In this document: positions 17,976-26,402 of the stretch, piece by piece
How positions within the stretch are numbered: position 1 is the first letter of the stretch
Layout of the letters: each line of letters begins with the position of its first letter
Origin: Goleter apudmare HA4340-LM2
Lineage (GTDB): Bacteria; Cyanobacteriota; Cyanobacteriia; Cyanobacteriales; Nostocaceae
Reading direction: 5' to 3'
NCBI GenBank assembly: GCA_019359495.1
Contig: JAHHHF010000095.1
Span: 1-64,000, forward strand
DNA: 64,000 nucleotides
Position numbers and translations under genes: made by a program
Notes under the pieces: model-generated
The model's database searches: none
Seen by the model: only the letters and a program-made list of their open reading frames with translations
What the model was told of the DNA's origin: nothing

Positions 17976-18605
17976 CTACTCAGCACTCTCATTTTGTCCG
18001 GCTGCTTGCTGCACGGCGGCGATAATGCCATTGTAGGCACCACAACGACACAGATTTCCACTCAGTCGCTCTTGGATTTCCGTTGCCGAGAGGTCTGCCA
18101 ACTGCGGCGGACAAGTCAAATCAGGAGTGACAACACTGGCACTACCTTGCTTAACTTCATTGAGCAATGCTACTGCCGCACAAATCTGTCCGGGTGTGCA
18201 GTAACCACATTGAAAGCCATCATTATCAATAAAAGCAGCTTGTATCGGATGTAGGCGATCGCCTCCAGCCAGTCCCTCAATTGTGGTGATCTCCTTGCTT
18301 TGCTGCATCACAGCTAAAGACAGACAAGCATAAACCCGATTCTCATCAATTAGAACTGTGCAAGCCCCACATTGACCGTGGTCGCAGCCCTTCTTACTCC
18401 CTGTTAACCCCAGCTGTTCCCGTAAGGCATCTAGCAGCGTCACCCTCGGTTCAATTTCTAAAATTTGCAGTTTGCCATTGACCTTCAGCGTGACTCGCAT
18501 CTGACTTGTAGAGGTACTACTAGAAATACTGCTTTGATTGGCCGCTGTTTGTCCCAGAAATCTGCTTTGGGGTGTTTCTTTAGACTTTTGCCGATCATTA
18601 CTCAC
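17976..18605 (-). CDS. Molybdenum hydroxylase, 2x[2Fe-2S] subunit (PaoA/YagT-like)
   Basis: 209-aa electron-transfer subunit. A plant-ferredoxin-type cluster (GCDHGQCGACTVLID ... ACLSLA) is followed by the second [2Fe-2S] helical domain (QCGYCTPGQICAA and LSGNLCRCGAYNGI). About 36 Ser/Gln-rich residues precede the fold; no twin-arginine signal is seen, unlike E. coli PaoA, so a cytoplasmic location is more likely if the start is right. First gene of the operon, separated by 71 bases from the FAD subunit gene. Confidence 0.92.
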   Translation of the reverse strand: MSNDRQKSKETPQSRFLGQTAANQSSISSSTSTSQMRVTLKVNGKLQILEIEPRVTLLDALREQLGLTGSKKGCDHGQCGACTVLIDENRVYACLSLAVMQQSKEITTIEGLAGGDRLHPIQAAFIDNDGFQCGYCTPGQICAAVALLNEVKQGSASVVTPDLTCPPQLADLSATEIQERLSGNLCRCGAYNGIIAAVQQAAGQNESAE

Positions 18606-19159
18606 AAATATTTTCCATTCTTAATGACTTATGGATTGGAAGTCAGAGATTTTGCATCTCTTATTTGTTATTGCTGTCGTGATGTATTAGCTGTCTACAG
18701 GCTACTATATCTTGCCTCCCATCGATGCAACATTAATAATTTTTCTCAACTAACTTGTTTGACACAGAAAGTAAGAATATTTGTATCTTGAGGCATCATA
18801 AACTGTAAAGGCGAATTGCTACTCAAGTAGCACTCAAATTTTTAGCTCAACTCGATGTTAGCTAGTGAATTTTCCCCAACGCCGGGAATACACCACGGTT
18901 AGCTTGGGCAGTAATCGGGTTAAGTTTAACCTTGCCCAACAAGTTCAAAAGCCATTTAAAGATAGCGATCGCCTTAGTCGAGTGGTTTTATGTTGTGACT
19001 AAAGTCATGGGTATATTTGTGACTTTTGGTCGAATTAATTTCTATAAAATAGCTTTAATATAATTTTGAGTTCACAAATAAAACCAGAAGCTGCTCCTCA
19101 GCACCAATAGAAGTAATTAAGAATTAGTCATTTTAGACGTTTTAGAGAAATGCCAAATT

Positions 19160-19266
19160 ATGCTTAATTACTGATCGACTTACACCTCTAGATCAGTAAA
19201 CCAAATATTTATTTTTAACGTTCCTTATGCTTAAAGAAGCTGCTCGATAGCGGCTTCTTTTTCTTC
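19160..19266 (+). ncRNA. Candidate small RNA (two hairpins, terminator-like end)
   Basis: An 8-bp perfect stem (TACTGATC 19169-19176 with GATCAGTA 19191-19198, 14-base loop), then 34 unpaired AU-rich bases, then AAAGAAGC...GCTTCTTT with a loop centred on CGAT and a T-rich tail. No open frame crosses it and it stands hundreds of bases from either flanking gene end, so the terminator has no obvious mRNA. No known cyanobacterial sRNA was recognised. Confidence 0.25.
19233..19266 (+). terminator. Rho-independent-type terminator
   Basis: AAAGAAGCTGCT and AGCGGCTTCTTT form a 12-bp stem with one G-T pair and the tetraloop CGAT, followed by TTCTTCT. It is plus-strand oriented, without an annotated plus-strand gene upstream. 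Confidence 0.55.
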
Positions 19267-19358
19267 TATATCTAAACTATAGAAATCCAATTTTATTTGT
19301 GAAAATAATTAAGTATTTGTAGTGGCGTATCAAAGCTAAAATGATGCAAAAAAATGCA

Positions 19359-19386
19359 GGTTGGGTTGACATCAGGAAACCCAACC
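19359..19386. terminator. Hairpin downstream of the SDR gene
   Basis: GGTTGGGTT and AACCCAACC, 9-bp stem and 10-base loop, about 80 bases past the SDR stop on the minus strand. Such GTTGGGTT palindromes are common in cyanobacteria. On the minus strand it is followed by CTGCATTTTTTTGC, which contains a T-run, so it may end the SDR transcript. Confidence 0.5.
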
Positions 19387-19463
19387 CACGCCTAATCCAT
19401 TACTTTCGTCTAGACAGTCCACTACCTGTCGTTCAAAAATCAAATAATAATCCGATATATTCC

Positions 19464-20435
19464 CTAAATAGAAATCGGTAGACCAATTTTCTGTGCTGTC
19501 TGCTTTGCCATATCCCAAACATCTGATGTCGTTCTGCCGTCAGTATCCAGCCAGTTCCCACTCACACCAGTGTAATCTTCCATTGACTCAAGCACATTAC
19601 CATCAGTTTCAGGAACTGATTTGTAGTCTAGGAAGTGGTCTTGGTCAACCTGACGTGCCATCATCCGCTCAAATACTTCAGGTAGCAAGGTTTTCTGCAA
19701 TGTTTGCAAATAAGCTGCTTGACCAACAAGGACTTCTCGCTGTGGCTTCTCCACTAACCCAACAATTGCTTCAGCAACCTGTTTGGCAGGGTATACAGGT
19801 GTCATAGGTTTGACTTGGCGACCAGTGTAATTAGCTGCGTGTTGAAAAATTGGTGTGTCAATAGAACCCGGTAAGACTGTGCAGACATGAATATCAGATG
19901 CATTGTCTAGATATAATTCCATGCGTAAGGAGTCGGATAATCCACGAATCGCATACTTGCTGATGGTATAGGGAATCGTGTATGGCTGACCAGTAACTCC
20001 GACAACTGAAGAAACATTGATCAAGTTACCATTACCTTGATCACGGAAGTGAGGCAAAGCAGCACGTGCCCCGTAAATATAACCAAATAAATTAGTTTCC
20101 ATTACCCGGCGGAAAACTTCCATAGGTACTTTTTCAAAGCGGCCAAATACACTGACGGCCGCATTGTTAACCCAGACATCTAGCCGCCCAAAGGCTTCAA
20201 TTGCCCGGCGTGTTAATGCTTGAATATCTGATTCGTAGGTAACATCAGTTCGCACTACCACCACTTCGCCACCTAATTGTTGACAATCTTCAGCAACTTC
20301 TCGCAAAGCTGCTTCATACCTTGCGCCTAGCACCAATTTGGCATTGTGTTTAGCAAACTCCAGTGCTGTCGCTCGCCCAATTCCGCTAGATGCACCTGTA
20401 ATCACAATGACTGAACTGTGTATTGGTCGTGGCAT
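19464..20435 (-). CDS. Short-chain dehydrogenase/reductase
   Basis: 323-aa SDR-family NAD(P)-dependent oxidoreductase: nucleotide loop TGASSGIG at residues ~13-20, NNAAVS, catalytic Ser in INVSSVVGVTG and the YTISK Tyr-x3-Lys pair. An extra C-terminal stretch of about 70 residues (VFERMMARQVDQDHFLDYKSV...) follows the fold and marks a subgroup often found with membrane or stress genes. The substrate is unknown. The leader has a clear AAGGAGA ribosome-binding site before the ATG. Monocistronic. Confidence 0.9.
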   Translation of the reverse strand: MPRPIHSSVIVITGASSGIGRATALEFAKHNAKLVLGARYEAALREVAEDCQQLGGEVVVVRTDVTYESDIQALTRRAIEAFGRLDVWVNNAAVSVFGRFEKVPMEVFRRVMETNLFGYIYGARAALPHFRDQGNGNLINVSSVVGVTGQPYTIPYTISKYAIRGLSDSLRMELYLDNASDIHVCTVLPGSIDTPIFQHAANYTGRQVKPMTPVYPAKQVAEAIVGLVEKPQREVLVGQAAYLQTLQKTLLPEVFERMMARQVDQDHFLDYKSVPETDGNVLESMEDYTGVSGNWLDTDGRTTSDVWDMAKQTAQKIGLPISI

Positions 20436-20814
20436 ATTATTTTCTCCTTAAGCGATGCTCTCAATTGTTCGATTTAATATCGGCAATGTGTGCAAATATT
20501 GACCCAATTCCTAATGATTAATCCGCTTTCCTGAGATTAAAAAAACGCCATCGTTATTTATCATCACCTTATTTTTATAGCTAGATATTTATGCTTTGGA
20601 TGTTAAACATAATTGTACGTGTGCTACAAATTTGATTTACATTTTTCAAGAAATACTAAAAAAGTATCCCATTGTTACTGTTGGCAGTTAACTACTCACA
20701 GTTAACAGTCAATAGTCAACAACTTTCAGCAGGATAATTTACAGTTGCATGTTAGATGTTCCCCAGTTTTGGGAATAATGCTGTTTATGCTTGCAATCTC
20801 TTGGCTATAACGGC
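20436..20814. other. Intergenic region between divergent SDR and M23 genes
   Basis: AT-rich promoter region of two divergent genes. Weak heptamer-like runs (AGTTAACAGTCAATAGTCAAC near 20700-20720) are present; nothing else could be assigned. Confidence 0.45.
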
Positions 20815-21987
20815 ATGAAAGCGCCATTTCTTCGACCTGGGAAATTTTGGGGGAGTTTGTTGATACTTTGCTGTATTCTGTTCTGGCTACCAGTATCTGC
20901 GACACCTGCACCTACAATTGACACCCTCCGACAGCAACAACAACAAATTCAGCAAGAACGCCAAAATGTAGTCAAGCAACGCGATCGCTTAACTAATCTG
21001 CAAAATGCAGCGCAAAGCCACCTCACTGGTTTAAAGCAAAACCTCAAAACCACTAATAGTCAGATTCGAGATAGTGAGTTGCGATTACAACAAGCTACCC
21101 GACGTCTCCAGCAATTAGAAGTTAATTTAGCGGCGGCGGTAAGTGTTTATGCACAAAGTCAGGTAGCAACTGTAGCAAGGTTGCGTTTTCTCCAGCGATC
21201 GCCAACTGCTCAAGGTTGGGGAGTTTTGCTGCAAAGCCATAATCTCAGTGACTTTATCAGCCGTCGTCATCAGCTGAAGTTAGTTTATCAGGCAGACCAA
21301 CAAATTTTGGCAAAACTTAACACCCAAGCTAACCTGATCAACAAGCAAAAAACCGCACTAGAAGAGCAAAAAAACGAAATTTCCTTGATGCGTCAGGAAT
21401 TGCTAGCCCAAAAAGCCGATTATCAAATGCAAGCGCAGTTACAGTCAGAATTAATTCAACGCCTCAATAGCGATCGCCTCGCCCTAGAAGCAGCACAAAA
21501 CCAATTAGAGAGAGATTCACAAAATTTAGCAGTCTTAATTCAACAAAAAGTAGCAGCAGCCCAGACGAAGACAAACAGCCGTACAGGTATCATTATTCGT
21601 GGTACAGGGATACTCGCATTTCCCAGCGATGCACCCACCAGCAGTCCTTTTGGTTGGCGGATACACCCGATTCTAGGCTATCGCCGTTTTCATGGCGGAT
21701 TAGATTTTGCCGCTAATTACGGTAGTACAATTCGCGCAGCTGATTCCGGAACAGTGATTTTTGCCGGCTGGTATGGTGGCTATGGCAAAGCCATAATTAT
21801 CGACCACGGACAAGGTATAACCACACTATATGGACATAGCAGCGAATTGTATGTTTCCGAAGGTCAAGGAGTACAACGCGGACAGGCGATCGCTGCTGTT
21901 GGTTCGACTGGACTATCTACCGGGCCTCACCTCCATTTTGAAGTCCGTCGTCATGGCACACCCATCAACCCCGCCGATTATCTTTAG
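20815..21987 (+). CDS. EnvC-like murein hydrolase activator / M23 peptidase
   Basis: 390-aa exported protein: N-terminal hydrophobic signal segment (LLILCCILFWLPVSATPA), about 230 residues of coiled coil (RQQQQQIQQERQNVVKQRDR onward) and a C-terminal LytM/M23 domain. The zinc-site motifs HGGLDFA (H-x3-D) and GPHLHFEVR (H-x-H) are complete, as is YGHSSEL, so the peptidase should be active rather than an EnvC-type degenerate activator. Expected to act in septal or cell-wall remodelling. I take the ATG at 20815 (MKAPFLRP); an upstream in-frame start adds eight residues. A tRNA gene follows 29 bases after the stop. Confidence 0.9.
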   Translation: MKAPFLRPGKFWGSLLILCCILFWLPVSATPAPTIDTLRQQQQQIQQERQNVVKQRDRLTNLQNAAQSHLTGLKQNLKTTNSQIRDSELRLQQATRRLQQLEVNLAAAVSVYAQSQVATVARLRFLQRSPTAQGWGVLLQSHNLSDFISRRHQLKLVYQADQQILAKLNTQANLINKQKTALEEQKNEISLMRQELLAQKADYQMQAQLQSELIQRLNSDRLALEAAQNQLERDSQNLAVLIQQKVAAAQTKTNSRTGIIIRGTGILAFPSDAPTSSPFGWRIHPILGYRRFHGGLDFAANYGSTIRAADSGTVIFAGWYGGYGKAIIIDHGQGITTLYGHSSELYVSEGQGVQRGQAIAAVGSTGLSTGPHLHFEVRRHGTPINPADYL

Positions 21988-22016
21988 CATTATTATGCTA
22001 TAATCATCCAGTACGA

Positions 22017-22089
22017 GGGCGCGTAGCTCAGTGGATAGAGCAACAGATTCCGGTTCTGTGGGTCGGGGGTTCAAATCCCTCCGCGCTCG
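22017..22089 (+). tRNA. trnR-CCG: tRNA-Arg (CCG)
   Basis: A complete cloverleaf: acceptor GGGCGCG paired with CGCGCTC (one G-T), D arm GCTC...GAGC, anticodon stem ACAGA/TCTGT with loop TTCCGGT giving anticodon CCG, and T arm GGGGG-TTCAAAT-CCCTC. The discriminator base is G and CCA is not encoded. It reads codon CGG. Confidence 0.96.
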
Positions 22090-22178
22090 TTATTTAAACG
22101 AATTCTGCATCTGTGATGCGTATCTTTAGACATTCACAGGTGCAGTTCTTTTTTTTAGCGATCATTCAACTCACAACC

Positions 22179-22940
22179 CTAATCTAAATCAGGTTCAACA
22201 CCCAGGGCACGCAATTGTGCAATTAATCTTGCTGTTTTTTGTCTTTCCTGTTCGGCTTTCTGTCTTTCTTCTTGTGCGGGAGTTAACATCCAATTACCAT
22301 TTTGGTCATACCAACGTAACCAAGGCATTTGGACATGTTTATAATTACCTTCCCACACTCCTAAACCTAATTGTAAGCCAGGAATCCAAAAACGGGAATT
22401 TGAATTTAAAGCTGTTTTATGCAAAGTTTCGACATAGCGATCGCCTGTCAATTGAAACATCCTAAACTCAGATTTATAGCGGTCAAATATGGCGTAATAA
22501 GGTATTCTCAAAATCTTCTCGTAAACTTCCCATTTACCAGGAGGTTTTTCTACATCTTGCAATATCTGACCTAAATCTTCTTTTTCTGTTCCTGGTGACA
22601 GTAACTCAACAACAATATAAGGATTAATAGCTTCTTGCCAAACCACATAACTTAAACGCAAATCTCTATTGTCATAAAGATAAGGAACACCCACAACTGC
22701 AAACCAATCTGGGCGTTTATACCACAGTGGATGACGAGAATCATAATAAAGATTCAGATCACTAGCTGTAAATATTTCCTCGATAGGATAATGAGGAGGA
22801 CGAAATGTTTCTGATAATAATTGTGGTTGCAATAAATGAAATTGATCTGGCAAGCCTGGTTCCTCTGGGTCTTCGCTAGGAAGATCATACATTGTCGGTA
22901 ACGTGTCTTTCGCAGGGAGTGGCGGATCTGTTTGATACAT
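22179..22940 (-). CDS. Uma2-family (DUF820) putative restriction endonuclease-fold protein
   Basis: 253-aa protein of the Uma2 family, which has a PD-(D/E)XK nuclease fold and is expanded in cyanobacteria. Visible are RPDWFAVVGVPY (first acidic residue), YIVVELLSPGTEKEDLGQI (E and K of the core) and the IPYYAIFD strand. A coiled, charged tail with EERQKAEQERQKTARLIAQL and ending GVEPDLD is the usual Uma2 C-terminus. The cellular role is unproven. It lies alone, ending 90 bases from the tRNA-Arg gene. Confidence 0.88.
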   Translation of the reverse strand: MYQTDPPLPAKDTLPTMYDLPSEDPEEPGLPDQFHLLQPQLLSETFRPPHYPIEEIFTASDLNLYYDSRHPLWYKRPDWFAVVGVPYLYDNRDLRLSYVVWQEAINPYIVVELLSPGTEKEDLGQILQDVEKPPGKWEVYEKILRIPYYAIFDRYKSEFRMFQLTGDRYVETLHKTALNSNSRFWIPGLQLGLGVWEGNYKHVQMPWLRWYDQNGNWMLTPAQEERQKAEQERQKTARLIAQLRALGVEPDLD

Positions 22941-23373
22941 TATTTATTATCCTAAATATCAAACTTTTTCAACTTACACTATATTAGTGTATATTTGAGA
23001 CTCACAAACAATGAGAATTAGCCGTAACGCACCATATTATGCGGCTACCATAATTTTATTTTTACTTTATAAATAACCTCTGATTCGCAAAGAATGTTGC
23101 TGAGTGTCAAGACGCGCTATGGTAAGAATAGTTTGCAGTATATGCAGGCGGGGGGAAAACTCCGCCAGAGTAATAAGCGCTCTGCTGTTAATGCTACATC
23201 GGCGATATTTGATTTAAAATTACTGGTTAGTCTAAAAAGTTTGGCTAGGTTCGTAGTAAGCACTTTAGTCTTTACTACAAACGACTTTACCCAGCAAAAT
23301 TAATGACACAGACCACGCCTTGCCTCCGCCCTCTGTTAAATTTATTGAGGGACTGCAACAAGCGGAGGCGGGG
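22941..23373. other. Intergenic region with GTAGTAAG palindrome
   Basis: Promoter region of two divergent genes. A 26-base foldback with GTAGTAA/TTACTAC arms lies at 23253-23278, about 95 bases before the next start. The 69-codon frame at 23094-23303 shows no family features and is rejected. Confidence 0.45.
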
Positions 23374-24885
23374 ATGACAGTAGGGTTACAACAAAAACGG
23401 GTAGTAGTCGTGGGTGCAGGTTGGGCTGGTTTAGGCGCAACCTACCAGTTAGCAAAGCAAGGATATGATGTGACACTACTAGAAGCAGGCCCTCATCCCG
23501 GTGGACTAGTAGCTGGCTGGAAAACCGCAGCCGGAAAGTCTGTAGAAGCGGGGATTCACGGCTTCTGGTATCCTTACAGAAATATTTTTGCTTTAATTAA
23601 TGAATTAGGAATAAATCCCTTTACTACTTGGACTCGTTCCGCGCAGTATTCCCCTGCGGGATTAGAAGTTGAATCACCAATTTTTCAAGATTTACTGCGA
23701 CTCCCTGCACCTCTGGGCACATTTCTCTACACTCAGTTTCAAAGGTTGCCATTAATTCACCGTCTCAGTGCCTTACCTTTACTTTATGCCGTTGTTGATT
23801 TTGACAATTCTGATGCAGCTTGGCGGCGTTATGACTCTGTAACCGCCCGTGAATTATTCAAAACTTTTGGTGTCTCTGCAAGGCTTTATCGAGATGCTTT
23901 TGAACCAATGTTGTTAGTGGGTTTATTTGCCCCTGGTGAACAATGTTCAGCCGCCGCAACTTTAGGGATGCTGTACTTTTTTATTTTGGCACATCAACAT
24001 GATTTTGATGTAGTTTGGTGTCGAGGAACCGTCGGGGAAAAGATATTTCGTCCTTGGGTAGAGAAGATTGAAAAAGCTGGCGCCAGATTACTACCTAAAC
24101 GCCGCGTCACTGACTTAATTGTTGATAGTAATAATCGAGCCACTGGTGTTGTTTGCGGTGAAGAAACCTTTGATGCAGATGCTGTGATTTTTGCAGTTGG
24201 TGTCACTGGTATGAAGAAAATCGTCTCTACTAGCCCTAGCTTACAAAGCCGTGAAGAATTTCGCAATTTACATAATTTGGGTGCAATTGATGTATTAGCA
24301 ACTCGGTTGTGGTTTGACCGCAAAATTGATATTCCTCGTCCTTCTAATGCTTGCTTTGGATTTGATGTCACTACAGGATGGACATTTTTTGATTTAAATG
24401 CATTACATGATGAATATCAAGATGAACCTGGAACGGTGATTGAAGCTGATTTTTATCACGCCAATCAGTTTCTCAATTTAAGTGACGCAGAAATTTTGCC
24501 CATAGTTCAGGGTTATTTAGCAACTTGTATACCAGCATTTAGAGAAGCAAAGATTATTGATAGTAGTGTGATTCGTTTACCGAATGCTGTAACTCATTTA
24601 GCTCCTGGTAGCTACCGCCAGATGTTGCCAGCTAAAACTAGTTTTAAAAATGTATTTATGAGTGGAGATTGGATTATCAATCGTCACGGTTCTTGGTCTC
24701 AAGAAAAGGCCTATGTCACAGGATTAGAAGCAGCAAATTTAGTAGTTTCTTCTTTAGGAAAAGGTCAGTTATCTGAGATTTTATCTGTTGAGGAAGATGA
24801 AGCACATATAAAAGTAGCAAGAAGACTTAACCAGACAGTGCGCGACTTGGGTAAATCTATCTTGCCTGACTTTTGGTTGCCTTAG
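23374..24885 (+). CDS. FAD-dependent carotenoid-desaturase-like oxidoreductase
   Basis: 503-aa flavoprotein. The FAD-binding Rossmann motif VVVVGAGWAGLGATYQLAKQG and the acidic LLEAGPHPGG lie at the N-terminus, and the C-terminal FAD motif VFMSGDWI followed by GSWSQEKAYVTGLEAAN is typical of phytoene/zeta-carotene desaturase relatives. Substrate could be a carotenoid or another isoprenoid; the sequence does not decide. I prefer the ATG at 23374, which is preceded by the GGAGGCGGGG ribosome-binding-like run; a longer frame begins with TTG at 23320. Confidence 0.85.
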   Translation: MTVGLQQKRVVVVGAGWAGLGATYQLAKQGYDVTLLEAGPHPGGLVAGWKTAAGKSVEAGIHGFWYPYRNIFALINELGINPFTTWTRSAQYSPAGLEVESPIFQDLLRLPAPLGTFLYTQFQRLPLIHRLSALPLLYAVVDFDNSDAAWRRYDSVTARELFKTFGVSARLYRDAFEPMLLVGLFAPGEQCSAAATLGMLYFFILAHQHDFDVVWCRGTVGEKIFRPWVEKIEKAGARLLPKRRVTDLIVDSNNRATGVVCGEETFDADAVIFAVGVTGMKKIVSTSPSLQSREEFRNLHNLGAIDVLATRLWFDRKIDIPRPSNACFGFDVTTGWTFFDLNALHDEYQDEPGTVIEADFYHANQFLNLSDAEILPIVQGYLATCIPAFREAKIIDSSVIRLPNAVTHLAPGSYRQMLPAKTSFKNVFMSGDWIINRHGSWSQEKAYVTGLEAANLVVSSLGKGQLSEILSVEEDEAHIKVARRLNQTVRDLGKSILPDFWLP

Positions 24886-24903
24886 CTTTTTGAAGGTTGC
24901 TTT

Positions 24904-25344
24904 TTATATTACTCGTTGCCGAGTATATCGTCCTTCAAACCCTTGCTTGATCCAGTTTAAACATTCAAATTCTGATTTGAATAATTTTGGGGCGGCAATG
25001 TTATTCAATAATTCTGGTGGATAATGATCATAAAAATATTTACCACCTTCCTGAAAGACGATAATCAAATTGTTGCGATAAATATAGCGAGACTTAAAAC
25101 CATCTCCTTTGCTCACAAACTCAGCATTTTTATCAATATGTTCTTTGGCAATTTCTATGATGTTATTGATGCTATTGCCATAGATTTCTGCTGGATTCTC
25201 TGATTTATGAAAATGGCTTTTATATCCAGTTTCTGATAAGAGTTTATACGAATAAATTTCGTAATTATCTGCTTTACCAAAAACAAATGGAATGATGAGA
25301 TATCCTTTATACGAAACTGAACTTTCATAAATAAGACGACTCAT
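24904..25344 (-). CDS. Unidentified protein with a perfect Shine-Dalgarno site
   Basis: 146-aa soluble protein I do not recognise. It begins MSRLIYESSVSYKGYLIIPF and reads like an alpha/beta fold with many aromatic residues (YKGYLIIPFVFG, YIYRNNLIIVFQEGGKYFYDHYP). The C-terminus is basic and aromatic (CLNWIKQGFEGRYTRQRV). The ATG is preceded at optimal distance by AAAGGAGGT, a complete anti-16S match that is unusual beside its neighbours. It is convergent with the flavoprotein gene, 18 bases apart. Confidence 0.7.
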   Translation of the reverse strand: MSRLIYESSVSYKGYLIIPFVFGKADNYEIYSYKLLSETGYKSHFHKSENPAEIYGNSINNIIEIAKEHIDKNAEFVSKGDGFKSRYIYRNNLIIVFQEGGKYFYDHYPPELLNNIAAPKLFKSEFECLNWIKQGFEGRYTRQRVI

Positions 25345-25436
25345 CTGAACCTCCTTTGGTCTAACTGCTCAAAAAATTGCCCCAATCAAATCCACACCAA
25401 TAATTAATTTATTGGTTGTTATATTTAGGCGTTATT

Positions 25437-25497
25437 GATACCTCTTTTGCATTTTTGCAAAGAGGGGTTATACCCCTTTATAAAATAAGGGTGTATC
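25437..25497. repeat. Three-stem foldback structure
   Basis: Outer arms GATAC (25437-25441) and GTATC (25493-25497) enclose two hairpins: CCTCTTTTGCA with TGCAAAGAGG, and GGGG-TTATA-CCCC. The 61 bases could fold into a three-way junction. It lies upstream of the 146-aa gene, about 95 bases before its start. Confidence 0.5.
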
Positions 25498-25654
25498 GAG
25501 TGTTATCAAAAAAGAATGGCAGTAATTATTATCGCTCTTTTTGCGAGTAGTAAGTATTAGATATATTGCAAAAGTCATAGAATCTTGAATATTCTTCTGC
25601 CAGAGTAGATTCTCAAGACATTTGAAGGCTAAAGAAATTTATACAAAGCGATCG

Positions 25655-25700
25655 CACAATAAAATAAAAACAAAAAAGGGATGATTCTCTCATTCCCTTT
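25655..25700 (-). terminator. Rho-independent terminator of the DUF4870 gene
   Basis: On the minus strand AAAGGGAATGA...TCATCCCTTT folds with one bulged base and is followed by TTTTTTGTTTTTATTTTATT. It lies 31 bases after the stop of the DUF4870 gene. Confidence 0.75.
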
Positions 25701-25731
25701 ACTAGAAAAACCAGATTTTGAGTAACTACAA

Positions 25732-26106
25732 TTAGAACAGTCGAAAAATAAAGGGATAACGGAACGATTCATCCGGATTAGTTAAACAGTGGAAAATTGC
25801 CCAAATAGTTAAACCCCAGTGTATTGCAAAACCCAACGCCACCACGGGAAAGAATAAAATTCCACCAATGCCGAAGGTTATCCAAGAGATAATTCCTAGA
25901 GGGATACCAATTAAGGTTGCCCAGAACCAAACATTAAAGTGAAAGTTAATCGATTCTTTGGCGTTGCTTTTCACAACTGGGTCGTCGGAAATGATACTAA
26001 TTACAATAGGAATTCCAATCGAGAACAATGTTGTACTAAAGAAAATTGCCCCATGTGACAGGGATGACAACAATTTCCGCTTATCAGAGTCGTATGGCAC
26101 TTGCAT
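25732..26106 (-). CDS. DUF4870-family membrane protein
   Basis: 124-aa protein with the DUF4870 pattern: a short N-terminal Ser/His helix (KRKLLSSLSHGAIFFS), a first membrane segment (TTLFSIGIPIVISII), the family signature VKSNAKESINFHFNVWFW, and two further hydrophobic segments ending AIFHCLTNPDESFRYPFIFRLF. Function unknown. Monocistronic with its own terminator. Confidence 0.88.
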   Translation of the reverse strand: MQVPYDSDKRKLLSSLSHGAIFFSTTLFSIGIPIVISIISDDPVVKSNAKESINFHFNVWFWATLIGIPLGIISWITFGIGGILFFPVVALGFAIHWGLTIWAIFHCLTNPDESFRYPFIFRLF

Positions 26107-26352
26107 CCTGGCGGCTCCTCAACTTGCCTGACAATCTTAATTTTAACGGTCAACTAGTAAATTGAGTATTCCTGTTTACCGTACTTTTGCAGTTTTGTTA
26201 CTTTTCCTTGAAAAGGATGAAGTTTGATGCTGTTGACCCGCTCAAGAGGATCAGGTGTGCCGAACCCTCTCATGATTATAGAAGCTGACATCAAATTAAA
26301 GTAAATAGGTTCAGGCGATCGCCAAAACTTGCAGTAAGAGCTTAAAAGCAAA

Positions 26353-26373
26353 GGGTAGGCAAAATTCCTACCC
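26353..26373 (-). terminator. Terminator-like hairpin after the PEP-CTERM gene
   Basis: GGGTAGG and CCTACCC form a 7-bp stem with a 7-base loop. Read on the minus strand it is followed by TTTGCTTTTAAG. It lies 30 bases beyond the PEP-CTERM stop. Confidence 0.6.
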
Positions 26374-26402
26374 TACAACTAAATTAACCGACAATTCAAT
26401 CA

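Larger units (their letters stand above)
18606..19463. other. Large intergenic region, no protein gene
   Basis: 858 bases upstream of the hydroxylase operon and downstream of the SDR gene. Short frames here are shadows. It contains a candidate small RNA ending in a terminator hairpin (19160-19266) and a separate GGTTGGGTT/AACCCAACC hairpin (19359-19386). Confidence 0.6.
25345..25731. other. Intergenic region with structured element and terminator
   Basis: No gene. It contains a compact three-stem foldback at 25437-25497 and the terminator of the DUF4870 gene at 25675-25700. The rest is AT-rich. Confidence 0.5.

Noticed and set aside
22017-22940. Integrative element at tRNA-Arg
   Set aside because: No integrase and no repeated tRNA 3' end was found; the Uma2 neighbour alone is not evidence.
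26154-26351. 65-aa protein on the minus strand
   Set aside because: Short, no family recognised, starts just inside the preceding terminator region; cannot be supported, although the MRGFGTPDPLERVNSI stretch looks protein-like.
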